From contig NZ_JABEND010000007.1 of assembly GCF_013002705.1 (NCBI RefSeq), positions 146,575 through 210,574 on the forward strand: a DNA stretch of 64,000 nucleotides, read 5' to 3'. This DNA is from Nakamurella aerolata. Lineage in GTDB: Bacteria > Actinomycetota > Actinomycetes > Mycobacteriales > Nakamurellaceae. Below are positions 1 to 7,953 of this stretch, piece after piece (the first letter of the stretch is position 1; each line of letters begins with the position of its first letter). A program made the position numbers and the translations under genes. Below the pieces are notes generated by a model. That model was not told where the DNA came from. It ran no database searches and was given only the letters and a program-made list of their open reading frames with translations.

Positions 1-925
1 CGTCGAACAGGTCACCGACAACACCGAAGTCGGCGATCTCGAAGATCGGCGCGTCCGGATCCTTGTTCACCGCGACGATGCTCTTGGAGGTCTGCATGCC
101 GGCGCGGTGTTGGATGGCACCGGAGATGCCCAGCGCGATGTACAGCTGCGGCGACACCGTCGTCCCGGTCTGCCCGACCTGGAACTGGTGTGGGTAGTAG
201 CCGGAGTCGACAGCGGCGCGCGAGGCACCGACGGCGGCACCGAGGGCGTCGGCAAGCTGTTCGACGACGCTGAACTTGTCGGCGCTGCCGACGCCGCGGC
301 CACCGGACACCACGGTCTGCGCCGCGGCCAGGTCGGGGCGGTCGCCGGCCGGTTCGGTATGCACCGCCGTCACGGTGGTGGCGGTGGCGGGGTCGACGGT
401 GAACTGCACGGGAACCTGCTCCCCCGCTCCGGCCACCGGCTCGGCGGTGACGGCGCCCGCTCGCACCGTGATCACCGGAATGCCCTGCGTCACTTGGGAT
501 GTCACGACGTAGCTGCCGCCGAAGACGGACAGCGTGGCGACCACGGATTCGTCCAGGTCGACAGCATCGGCGATCACCCCGGAATCCAGCCGGATGGCGA
601 GCCGACCGGCGATGTCGCGGCCGTCGACGGTGTTCGGCAACAGCACCGCCGCGACCTCTCCGGCACCGCCGGCGGCTTCGACGGCGGCTTGCAGGGCCGC
701 CACCTGGGGGGTGACGGCGTAGCTGTCGGCATCGGGTGATTCGGCGACGAAGATCTTCTCGGCGCCGGCGGCGGCCAGCTCACCGGCCAGCGCCGCGGCG
801 GCACCGGGAGCACCGACCACGACGGCGGCCGGGGTGCCGACCCTGCGGGCAGCGGTCAGCAGCTCGCCGGTGACGGGTCGCAACGCCCCGTCGGCGTGCT
901 CGGCAAGAACCAGAACTGTTGGCAT
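1..925 (-). CDS. etfA: Electron transfer flavoprotein alpha subunit (partial, C-terminus off the edge)
   Basis: This is the FAD-binding subunit of the EtfAB heterodimer, which passes electrons from acyl-CoA and other flavin dehydrogenases to the quinone pool. The frame opens at ATG 925 with [10 protein letters not shown], the usual EtfA N-terminus. The C-terminal FAD domain is recognisable from [11 protein letters not shown], then [20 protein letters not shown], and an end in [18 protein letters not shown] and [24 protein letters not shown]. About 308 codons are visible and the family is normally near 318, so only about ten residues are missing beyond base 1. It lies 87 bp downstream of etfB on the same strand, the usual etfB-etfA order, and is probably driven from the promoter upstream of etfB. 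Nothing looks broken. Confidence 0.96.
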   Translation of the reverse strand, partial: MPTVLVLAEHADGALRPVTGELLTAARRVGTPAAVVVGAPGAAAALAGELAAAGAEKIFVAESPDADSYAVTPQVAALQAAVEAAGGAGEVAAVLLPNTVDGRDIAGRLAIRLDSGVIADAVDLDESVVATLSVFGGSYVVTSQVTQGIPVITVRAGAVTAEPVAGAGEQVPVQFTVDPATATTVTAVHTEPAGDRPDLAAAQTVVSGGRGVGSADKFSVVEQLADALGAAVGASRAAVDSGYYPHQFQVGQTGTTVSPQLYIALGISGAIQHRAGMQTSKSIVAVNKDPDAPIFEIADFGVVGDLFD

Positions 926-1012
926 AGTTGTTGTCTCCTCAACGATGTGGAAGCGGAGGGCTTTTTCGAAGGCTCGGCGGTTTCGCGACTACCGGGGTGG
1001 ACCGGGCGCGGG

Positions 1013-1783
1013 TCAGATCAGCCGCTCGGTGGCGAGGAACTCGGCCACCTTCGCGCCGGCGGTCCCGTCGTCGGTGATCTTCTGGCCGGCCTCGCGGGGC
1101 GGCTTCGGTGCGGAACTGACCACCCTGGACGCCGCATTCGCCCCGCCGGTGTTCGACAGCCCGAGGTCGGCGGCGCTGAGCGTCTGCACCGGCTTCTTCT
1201 TGGCCGCCATGATGCCCTTGAAGTTCGGATAGCGCGGGTCGGCGATCTTCTCCGACACGCTGACCAGCGCCGGCAACGGCGCGGTGACCTCGGCGTACCC
1301 GCCGTCGATCAGCTTCTCGGCGGACAGCGTCGTCCCGTCCACCGTGACCTTGCGGGCCGAGGTGACCTGCGGCAGGCCGAGCCGCTCGGCCAGCATCGCG
1401 GGCACCGTACCGGTCATCCCGTCCGACGCCTCGTTACCGGTGATCACCAGGTCGAACCCGACGGTGCGCAGCGCCGCGGCCAGCGCCGCCGACGTCTGCC
1501 AGGCGTCGGAGCCGGCCAGCGCGTCGTCCACCAGATGCACGGCCTTGTCGGCGCCCATCGCCAGTGCCTTGCGCAGCGCCTCGGTGGCGCGCTGCGGGCC
1601 CATGGTGACAACGGTCACCTCGCCGCCGTGCTGCTCGGCGAGTTGCAGCGCCACCTCGACGCCACGGGAGTCGATCTCGTCGATGACGGCCTCGCCGGCG
1701 TCACGGTCGAGGGTGCCGTCGTCCTTCAAGCGGCGCTCGGCGTAGGTATCGGGGACCTGCTTGACCAGAACGGCGATATTCAT
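1013..1783 (-). CDS. etfB: Electron transfer flavoprotein beta subunit
   Basis: This is the AMP-binding partner of EtfA, 256 residues, close to the family norm. It begins MNIAVLVKQVPDTYAERRL and carries the EtfB signature region EASDGMTGTVPAMLAERLGLP with downstream TSARKVTVDG. An in-frame ATG four codons upstream (1795) has its GAGAGG purine tract directly against it, so ATG 1783, with the tract about 12 bases away, is preferred. The gene leads a two-gene operon with etfA. A dyad in the upstream gap (1856-1897) suggests control by a TetR-family repressor, as is common for beta-oxidation genes. No such regulator is encoded next to it. Confidence 0.96.
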   Translation of the reverse strand: MNIAVLVKQVPDTYAERRLKDDGTLDRDAGEAVIDEIDSRGVEVALQLAEQHGGEVTVVTMGPQRATEALRKALAMGADKAVHLVDDALAGSDAWQTSAALAAALRTVGFDLVITGNEASDGMTGTVPAMLAERLGLPQVTSARKVTVDGTTLSAEKLIDGGYAEVTAPLPALVSVSEKIADPRYPNFKGIMAAKKKPVQTLSAADLGLSNTGGANAASRVVSSAPKPPREAGQKITDDGTAGAKVAEFLATERLI

Positions 1784-1855
1784 GCCTGGCTTCATCCTCT
1801 CTGCGCTCTCCGGGGGTTCCCGGAGTGGGTGCGCTACCACCACATCATCACAAGG

Positions 1856-1897
1856 GGTGTCGGTCGATAAGTTACTGGTGAGTAACTTACCGACACC
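1856..1897. promoter_or_regulatory. Candidate TetR-type operator upstream of etfBA
   Basis: The core AAGTTACTGGTGAGTAACTT (1869-1888) is a perfect 8-bp dyad with a 4-bp centre. An outer pair GGTGTCGGT (1856-1864) and ACCGACACC (1889-1897) also matches, but the left side carries four extra bases (CGAT, 1865-1868). It lies about 75-115 bp upstream of the etfB start, in a gap that serves no other gene start. The TTACT-N4-AGTAA form resembles TetR-family operators of lipid catabolism genes. The identity of the regulator is unknown. Confidence 0.6.
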
Positions 1898-1912
1898 TAG
1901 CTTACCGTCGGC

Positions 1913-2521
1913 TCAGAGCCAGCCGTACGAGCGGGCTTGCCTGGCAGCTTCGGCCCTGGTTCTGGTGTTGGTCTTGCCGATCGCCGACGACAGGTAGTTG
2001 CGCACGGTCCCGTCGGACAGATGCAGCGCCTTGGCGATGTCGGCCACCGTCCCGCCCGCCTCGGCGGCCCGCAATACCTCGCCCTCCCGCTCGGTCAGCG
2101 GCGAGTCGCCGGCCAGCAGGCTGGCGGAGGCCAGCGCCGGATCAAGCACCCGCAACCCGGCGTGCACCCGCCGCACCGCGTCGGCAAGCTCGCGCGCCGG
2201 AGTGTCCTTGACGACGAAACCCGCTGCGCCGGCTTGCAATCCGCGGCGCAGGTAGCCGGGACGCCCGAAGGTGGTGACCACCAGCACCCGGACAGCCGGC
2301 GCCTGCTCGGTCAGCTGTGCGGTGGCGGCCAGCCCGTCCAGCACCGGCATCTCGACGTCCATCAACACCACGTCGGGTTGCAGCGAGCGGGCGGCGGCCA
2401 CCGCGGCCCGGCCGTCGCCGACCTCGCCGACCACCTCGAGATCCGGCTCCAGCCGAAGCAGCGCGGCGAGCGCACCGCGGACCAACGCCTGATCGTCGGC
2501 CAGCAGCACCCTGATGCTCAC
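1913..2521 (-). CDS. NarL/FixJ-family response regulator
   Basis: A 202-residue two-domain response regulator. The receiver domain (about 1-118) has the acidic pair in LLADDQALVRG, the phospho-acceptor Asp in DVVLMDVEMPVLDG and the conserved Lys in GFVVKDTPA. The LuxR-type helix-turn-helix (about 135-200) reads LTEREGEVLRAAEAGGTVAD followed by IAKALHLSDGTVRNYLSSA. The start is GTG 2521, because the receiver begins immediately (SIRVLLADD) and the GTGA overlaps the stop of the upstream kinase, implying translational coupling. It is the last gene of an ABC exporter-kinase-regulator cluster and resembles the DesR/LiaR group. A likely target is the dyad at 6491-6520 upstream of the ABC genes. Confidence 0.95.
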   Translation of the reverse strand: MSIRVLLADDQALVRGALAALLRLEPDLEVVGEVGDGRAAVAAARSLQPDVVLMDVEMPVLDGLAATAQLTEQAPAVRVLVVTTFGRPGYLRRGLQAGAAGFVVKDTPARELADAVRRVHAGLRVLDPALASASLLAGDSPLTEREGEVLRAAEAGGTVADIAKALHLSDGTVRNYLSSAIGKTNTRTRAEAARQARSYGWL

Positions 2522-4170
2522 CGGGCACCGCCGCCGGCGCCGCGATCGGCGGCGCGATCCGATACCGGCTGCCGCGCGGGTGTGCCCTGGCCGGTGGATG
2601 CGGTTGCGGCCCTTGGTGTCCGCCCCCGGACGGCCGGGACGGCCACCAGCGGTGCCAGCGCTCCGCCAAACGGTTCGCCCGACGGTTCGACTGCCGCCGT
2701 GACGGGCGTCTCGACGGGCGGCTCGGCGGGCCGCCCGGTGAGCGGAGCGGCAGCGGCCGGGTCGGCAGGCGGCCCTGTGGTTGGCAGGACGGTGACGGTG
2801 AGCTCGAAGCCGGGGCGCAGCCGCCGGGTGACGACGGTGGCGCCGACGGCAGCGGCTCGCTCGCGCAGGCTGCGTAGGCCGTGCCCGCCGTCGGCGGCCC
2901 CGGCCGCCGCGGTATCCGACCGGCCCGCAGCAGCGTCGGCGAAGACGCCGGCGTTGGCGTCCGCCGCACCGAAACCGTTGTCCCGCACGGTGATCGCCGT
3001 CTCGGTGATCCTGATGCTGCACCGGGTGGCGGCGGAGTGCCGCAGCACGTTGGTGATCGCCTCGCGGACGGTCCAGGCGAACAGCTCGCGCAGATCGTCA
3101 GGCACATCGCCGAGCGCTGAGGGCAGCTCGGCGCGGATGCCGGCGGCGTCCAGCGCGTTCCTCGCCCCGATCAACTCGGTGTTCAGCGAAATCTCGCGGT
3201 AGCCCTCTACCGCGCCCCGCACGTCACTGAGCGCCTGCCGAGACAGGCGTTCCAGGTCGCCGACCTCGCGCCGCGCGGCCGCCGGGTCGAGGTCGAACAG
3301 CCGGCCGGCCAACTCCGCCTTGACCGTCATCACGGTGAGCGAGTGACCGAGCAGATCATGCAGATCCCGCGCGAACCTCGCCCGCTCGTCGGCCACCATC
3401 AGTTGGGCGTTCCGCTCCCGTTCGCGCTGCAGTTCCCGCTGCCGGCGAGCACCCGAGATGCCAAGCAGCGCACCGAGAAACCCGAACCCGAGACCGAACA
3501 AAGAGCCGGTGTCCTCGACCCAGCCGGACACGTGCAGCTGCAGAATCCAGTAACCGGCTCCCGCCATCGCGGCACAGCACCCCGCGGCCCACAGCGGCAG
3601 CGTCCAGACCGCGCTGATCGCCACGAAGAACACCGCAGGGAACCCGTCCTGCCCGGCCACCAGCACCAGCCCGGCGGCGACCGCACCCAGCGCCGCGAAC
3701 CTGGCCAGCCCGGCCACGTTCGGCCACGTCCGCAGCGGCCACCGGACCCGAACCATCACCGCCCGCTGCAGCACCAGGTGCGCGACGTACAGGGCACCGA
3801 ACAGTGCCACCAGCACGGATCCGGTCAGCGCCGCGGCGAACGACCGGTGGAACCACAGCGACGCCACCGGCTGGACCAACCAGAACAGCCAGATGCAGCT
3901 CCAGAACAACGAGATCAACAGCCCGGACCGGTCGGTGTGCCTTGTGCTGCCGCCGCCTGGGTCGCCGCCTGGGTGGGCACCGGAGCGGCTGTCGGAGCCT
4001 GCGGGAGTTTCACCGCTGACGGCGCCGCTGGTCTCGCGCGCATCGCTCCGCTGCCGGAGCTGAGGTGCCGGTACCCACGCTGCCGGCCGCCGACCTGCCG
4101 CGGTGCCCAGCATCGCGCGCCACCCGGTCAGGGCGCGGCGCACCACCTCGGCAGTTTTCATAGCACCCAT
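2518..4170 (-). CDS. Membrane sensor histidine kinase (HisKA_3, DesK/LiaS type)
   Basis: A 550-residue sensor kinase paired with the response regulator it overlaps. Several hydrophobic segments lie at about residues 83-210 (for example LISLFWSCIWLFWLVQPVAS and AVFFVAISAVWTLPLWAAGC). The dimerisation and phospho-acceptor motif ARFARDLHDLLGHSL follows, then the ATPase domain with an N-box (REAITNVLRHS) and GLRSLRERAAAVG. The extracellular sensor part is short, as in intramembrane-sensing kinases linked to ABC exporters. It has two oddities: about 60 disordered Gly/Ser/Pro-rich residues before the first membrane helix, and about 100 Pro/Ala/Thr-rich residues after the ATPase domain. ATG 4170 is used, with AGGAG just upstream; ATG 4161 is an alternative. 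Confidence 0.92.
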   Translation of the reverse strand: MGAMKTAEVVRRALTGWRAMLGTAAGRRPAAWVPAPQLRQRSDARETSGAVSGETPAGSDSRSGAHPGGDPGGGSTRHTDRSGLLISLFWSCIWLFWLVQPVASLWFHRSFAAALTGSVLVALFGALYVAHLVLQRAVMVRVRWPLRTWPNVAGLARFAALGAVAAGLVLVAGQDGFPAVFFVAISAVWTLPLWAAGCCAAMAGAGYWILQLHVSGWVEDTGSLFGLGFGFLGALLGISGARRQRELQRERERNAQLMVADERARFARDLHDLLGHSLTVMTVKAELAGRLFDLDPAAARREVGDLERLSRQALSDVRGAVEGYREISLNTELIGARNALDAAGIRAELPSALGDVPDDLRELFAWTVREAITNVLRHSAATRCSIRITETAITVRDNGFGAADANAGVFADAAAGRSDTAAAGAADGGHGLRSLRERAAAVGATVVTRRLRPGFELTVTVLPTTGPPADPAAAAPLTGRPAEPPVETPVTAAVEPSGEPFGGALAPLVAVPAVRGRTPRAATASTGQGTPARQPVSDRAADRGAGGGAR

Positions 4171-4451
4171 ATTCTCCTACCGTCGGACCGGTCCTCGGTC
4201 GGCGTCGGGCTTCGGTGCACGGTCAGCCAGTCCCATCCATCCGCGGGCCCGCGGGAAGAATCGGCGTCTCGATCGGCATCTGCCCAGGTCGGATTCCGCA
4301 AGCATCGATCCAGGCACCTATTTTTCTCGCGACGGTTTGTTCTCGCGACGGTCCGAAGCGTTTGCGCCGCAGCGCCAGCGGGCTCGGTGCCAGCAGGCTC
4401 GGTGCCCTGACTCACTGCCAGCAGGCTCACTGCCACCGGACCCGACTGCCG
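4171..4451. repeat. Intergenic gap with short direct repeats between ABC permease and kinase
   Basis: No gene is seen here. TCTCGCGACGGT occurs twice (4325-4336 and 4341-4352). The stretch 4381-4438 consists of imperfect copies of GGCTCGGTGCCAGCA. This is the same kind of short intergenic tandem repeat seen elsewhere in the window. Confidence 0.6.
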
Positions 4452-5267
4452 TCACACCCGCTTGGTGTCCCTACGGAACAGCAGTACCGCCGCACCGACG
4501 AAGATCACGGCCCAGGCGCCGATGTTCAGCAGCCAGATGCCGAGGTGGTCCCAACCCAACACCGGTGCGTGGGCGAGCCCGGTAACGCCGTACATCGGCG
4601 TGAGCCTGGCGAACAGATCGAAGCCGGTGCTGAACACCGTCTGCGGAATGAACACGCCGCCGGCAAAGGCCAGCAGGGTCAACGCCATCCCCATCACCTG
4701 CATGGCGTTCTCGGCCGGCAGCAGGAAGCCCACCATCAATCCGAAGGCGGCCATCAGCATCGAGCCGAGCCAACCGAGCAGGAACGACTCGACCCAGGCC
4801 GAGGCGCTCATCTGCGCCCCGGTCGCGGCCGCGATCGCGTACACCAGGCCCATCGAGACCAGTCCCATCACCATCGCCACCAAGATTTTGCTGACGATGT
4901 AGGCGGTGCCCGACAGCGGCGTGATCCGCAGCTGACGCGACCAACCCTGGGATCGCTCGACCGAGACGCCGGACGACACCGACGCGGTCGACACCATCGC
5001 GGCGTAGACACCCAGGGAGATCGCCACGAAGGCGGCGGTGTTGCCGCCACCGGCATCGAAACTCTGGGATCTGAAGACGAAGTAGAACACCACCGGCATC
5101 AGGACGGCGAAGATCATCGAGCGTCGGTTGCGCAGCAACCGGCGCAGCTCGATGGCCAGCATGGTGGCGTTGAAACCGCCAAGCCGTGGAGCGTTGCGGC
5201 TGCTGATTCCGGGCGGGGCGGCGGCCGGGACCGTTGCCGCCCCGCCGTCAATCGTGGTGTGCGCCAT
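4452..5267 (-). CDS. ABC-2 type exporter permease
   Basis: A 271-residue integral membrane permease that would form the transmembrane part of an ABC exporter with the ATPase encoded upstream. After a cytoplasmic N-terminus of about 35 residues there are six predicted membrane helices. The first, MIFAVLMPVVFYFVF, is typical of ABC-2 permeases. The conserved loop ERSQGWSRQLRITPLSGTAY couples to the ATPase. Start ATG 5267 has an AAAGG tract about 9 bases upstream. The order ATPase-permease-kinase-regulator is the classic DrrA/DrrB plus two-component layout, so the substrate is probably an amphiphile, antibiotic or lipid. The sequence does not identify it. Confidence 0.92.
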   Translation of the reverse strand: MAHTTIDGGAATVPAAAPPGISSRNAPRLGGFNATMLAIELRRLLRNRRSMIFAVLMPVVFYFVFRSQSFDAGGGNTAAFVAISLGVYAAMVSTASVSSGVSVERSQGWSRQLRITPLSGTAYIVSKILVAMVMGLVSMGLVYAIAAATGAQMSASAWVESFLLGWLGSMLMAAFGLMVGFLLPAENAMQVMGMALTLLAFAGGVFIPQTVFSTGFDLFARLTPMYGVTGLAHAPVLGWDHLGIWLLNIGAWAVIFVGAAVLLFRRDTKRV

Positions 5268-5333
5268 GGATTTTGCCTTTCTGGAAGCTGAGCTGGGTCG
5301 GGACTGCTTGAACGGGTGGATTTGGGCCAGGCC

Positions 5334-5389
5334 GGCTGGACGGGGTGACTCGGGTGCGGACGGCTGGACGGGGTGACTCGGGTGCGGAC
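5334..5389. repeat. Tandem duplication, 2 x 28 bp
   Basis: A 28-bp unit beginning GGCTGGACGGGGTGACTCGG occurs at 5334-5361 and again at 5362-5389, with the start of a third copy following. It sits in the gap between the ABC ATPase and permease genes and has no coding role that can be seen. Confidence 0.9.
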
Positions 5390-5416
5390 GGCTGGGCAGG
5401 GGACGGGTCGGCCCGC

Positions 5417-6439
5417 TCAGCCCGCGGGGCGCGCGTCCGGCGAGCCGGGGCGTGGCGCGGCGATCCCATCGCCGGGCGGCGACTGCGAGGTCAGCGCGAT
5501 GAACGCTTGATCAAGGCTGTGCGCGGTGATCTCGACGTCGCGGGCCTGCGTCCGGGTGAGCAGGAACCTGGCCAACTGGTCGGAGTCGGTGGTGTGGAAG
5601 GTGACGACCTCGCCGTTGATGTCCGCGCCGGTGACGGCCGGGAACCTGGCGGCGTCCGCATTGCTCAGGCCGGGCAGGGTGGCCCGCACGGTGCGACCGG
5701 ATGCCTGCGCCTTGATCGCGGCCGAGGTGCCGTCGGCCACCAGTTCTCCGTCGCGGATCAGCACGATCCGGTTGGCGTACTGGTCGGCCTCCTCCAGGTA
5801 GTGGGTGGCGAACAACACGGTGCGGCCGCGGCGGGCGTCGGCCTGGATGGCTGTCCAGAAGTCCCGCCGGCCGGTCACGTCCATGCCGGTGGTGGGCTCG
5901 TCAAGGACGATCAATGCCGGGTCGCTGAGCAGCGCCATCGCGAACCGCAGGCGCTGTTGCTCACCACCGGAGCACTTGCCGACCCTAGTACCGGCAAGTC
6001 GCTCAATTCCCGCGCGCTGCAACACTTCCCGGATGTTCTGGGTGTGGTTGAACAGCGATCCGGTGTAGCGCAGCGTCTCCTCGACGGTGAGATCACGCAG
6101 CAGCCCGCCGGTCTGCAACACCGCCGACACCAAGCCGTGCTCGATGGCCCGGCGCGGCGTGGTACCGAACACCTGCACCGAGCCCGAGGTGGGCTGCGAG
6201 AGCCCCAGCAGCATGTCGATGGTGCTGGTCTTGCCGGCCCCGTTGGGACCGAGGAACGCGACGATCTCGCCAGGCTGAATGGTCAGGTTCAGCCCGCGCA
6301 CCGCGGCCACCTTGCCGAACGACTTGCGCAGGTTCTGCAACTGAACCGCCACCGGAGTCGAGGCGCCGGACGGGCGGTTGCGGCGGGCACCGCCGGCCGC
6401 CGGGGCGGTTCGCGGGGTTCTCACGATGTTCTCGGTCAT
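5417..6439 (-). CDS. ABC exporter ATP-binding protein (DrrA type)
   Basis: The 340-residue ATPase of the ABC exporter. Walker A is FLGPNGAGKTSTIDMLLG, the Q-loop follows, the signature is KCSGGEQQRLRFAM and Walker B is LIVLDEPTTGMD. The C-terminal 90 or so residues (VRATLPGLSNADAARFPAVT onward) form the DrrA-type regulatory extension. ATG 6439 (MTENIVRTP) is chosen because the reading frame upstream is not conserved-looking and contains the operator-like dyad at 6491-6520. It is the first gene of the exporter and two-component operon. A 29-residue basic, disordered leader precedes the nucleotide-binding domain. Confidence 0.94.
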   Translation of the reverse strand: MTENIVRTPRTAPAAGGARRNRPSGASTPVAVQLQNLRKSFGKVAAVRGLNLTIQPGEIVAFLGPNGAGKTSTIDMLLGLSQPTSGSVQVFGTTPRRAIEHGLVSAVLQTGGLLRDLTVEETLRYTGSLFNHTQNIREVLQRAGIERLAGTRVGKCSGGEQQRLRFAMALLSDPALIVLDEPTTGMDVTGRRDFWTAIQADARRGRTVLFATHYLEEADQYANRIVLIRDGELVADGTSAAIKAQASGRTVRATLPGLSNADAARFPAVTGADINGEVVTFHTTDSDQLARFLLTRTQARDVEITAHSLDQAFIALTSQSPPGDGIAAPRPGSPDARPAG

Positions 6440-6490
6440 GCCATCGAGCCTGGCCCTGGAACGGGTTCGGCACCGCTGAGAGATGTCACC

Positions 6491-6520
6491 GGTTCGGCAT
6501 GACATCTGTCATGCCAAACC
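6491..6520. promoter_or_regulatory. 30-bp dyad upstream of the ABC-TCS operon, candidate response-regulator box
   Basis: GGTTCGGCATGACA and TGTCATGCCAAACC flank a 2-bp centre, giving 14-bp arms with one mismatch. The dyad is 52-81 bp upstream of the ABC ATPase start. A dyad of this size in front of an operon that encodes its own NarL-type regulator is most simply an autoregulatory site. Confidence 0.65.
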
Positions 6521-6628
6521 GTCACGCCGCGTCGAGACCCCGGCCGAGTCAACAGATCCGGCCCCGGGTCAACAGGTCCGGTCCGAGTCAATCAGGCCGG
6601 CCAGACCCTGCCGACCGGGCGCACCGGC

Positions 6629-7837
6629 TCAGCCGAGTGCGGCGCGCAGGTCGGTCCAGATGTCTTCCACCTCTTCGATTCCGGTGGAGATCCTGACGGT
6701 GCCCGGTGCAATGCCGGCCGCCGCCAGCGCCCGCGGCGAGTAGTGCCGGTGCGAGGTGCTGGCCGGGTGCATCGCGACCGTCTCCACCCCACCCATCGAC
6801 GGGGCGTTCTGGATCAGCTGCAGTCGCCCGATCAGTTGCTGGGCGGCGTCGGCGTCGGCGAGGTCGAACGCCAGCATCGGGCCGAAGCCATTCAACTGTT
6901 CCGTCGCCAGCCGATGCTGCGGGTGGCCGGCAAGGCTCGGGTGATGCACCGCCAGCACATCATCACGTTGCCGCAGGCGGTCGGCAAGCTCGGCGGCGGT
7001 GGCACCGGCGGCGCGCATCCGCAGTGCCAGCGTCGCCATCCCGCGCAGCACCAGCCAGGCCGCGAACGGGTCGAGGGTGCTGCCGGTGGCGACCGCGAAC
7101 TTCCACGCAGCGCTGCCGAGTTCGGCGTCGGCGTAGCAGGCGATGCCCGCGGTCACGTCGTCGTGGCCGCCGAGGTACTTGGTGGCTGAATGGATCACCA
7201 CGTCGGCGCCCAGCTGCAACGGGCGGCACCCCATGGGAGACGCGAAGGTGTTGTCCACCACCAGCTTTGCCGCTGAGCCTCGAGTCACCTCCGCGATGCC
7301 GGCGATGTCGGCGATCGCCGTCATCGGGTTCGAGATGGTCTCCAGGTACACCGCCGCGGTGTCCGCCCTGAGCGCCGCCCGCACGGCTGCGGGATCGTCC
7401 CCCGGCACCGCGGTGAACTCGATGTTCCAGCGGGCCGCCATGTCGTCGAACAGGCCGGTGGTGCCGCCGTAGATGGATTCCTGGATCACCACGTGCCCGC
7501 CGGCCGACAGCAGGCTGCCGAGCACGGCGTGGATCGCGCCCATTCCGCTGGCGGTGGCAACGGCCAACTCGGCACCCTCGAGGTCGGCCGCCGCGGCCTC
7601 CAGCGCACGCACCGTCGGGTTGGCCATCCGCGAGTAGCCGTAGGCTCCGCGCGGGTTGTCCAGCGAGTCGGTGAGCGTCGTCGGATCGTCGTGCGCGAAG
7701 ACGCTGGCCTGGTAGATCGGCTGCGAGAGCGGGCGTCCGGCCGCAGCGGCAGGACGCGGCGGGTGCACGGTGCGGGTGCCAAGCGCCCGCGGCGTCTGGG
7801 TGGTGGTCGGCTGCTGGCCGGCGGCGGGATCGGTCAT
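6629..7837 (-). CDS. Cys/Met metabolism PLP-dependent enzyme (trans-sulfuration family)
   Basis: A 402-residue fold-type I PLP enzyme of the cystathionine gamma-synthase / gamma-lyase / O-acylhomoserine sulfhydrylase / methionine gamma-lyase family. Visible signatures are the YGYSRMANPTVRALE region, ATASGMGAIHAVLGSLLSAG, YLETISNPM, VVDNTFASP and the PLP-lysine motif VIHSATKYLGGHDDVTAG. The C-terminal SMGGVETVAMHPASTSHRHY and GTVRISTGIEEVEDIWTDL are canonical. Start ATG 7837 gives MTDPAAGQQP. The N-terminal 20 residues are disordered. The exact reaction (gamma-synthase, gamma-lyase or sulfhydrylase) cannot be told by eye, so no symbol is given. It stands alone, 116 bp after the FAD oxidoreductase gene on the same strand. 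Confidence 0.93.
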   Translation of the reverse strand: MTDPAAGQQPTTTQTPRALGTRTVHPPRPAAAAGRPLSQPIYQASVFAHDDPTTLTDSLDNPRGAYGYSRMANPTVRALEAAAADLEGAELAVATASGMGAIHAVLGSLLSAGGHVVIQESIYGGTTGLFDDMAARWNIEFTAVPGDDPAAVRAALRADTAAVYLETISNPMTAIADIAGIAEVTRGSAAKLVVDNTFASPMGCRPLQLGADVVIHSATKYLGGHDDVTAGIACYADAELGSAAWKFAVATGSTLDPFAAWLVLRGMATLALRMRAAGATAAELADRLRQRDDVLAVHHPSLAGHPQHRLATEQLNGFGPMLAFDLADADAAQQLIGRLQLIQNAPSMGGVETVAMHPASTSHRHYSPRALAAAGIAPGTVRISTGIEEVEDIWTDLRAALG

Positions 7838-7953
7838 GGGTTCATGCTCGCACCCTGCTCGCGCCGTGCCCCGGCGCGGTGACCCGGCACAGCGACCCGG
7901 CATGGTGACCCGGCGCAGCGTCGGGCTGCCGAGCCGTGGTTCGGCCGGCGGGG

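Noticed and set aside
5334..5389. Tandem repeat as a regulatory array for the ABC permease
   Set aside because: Direct 28-bp duplication without dyad symmetry; similar arrays occur in unrelated gaps.
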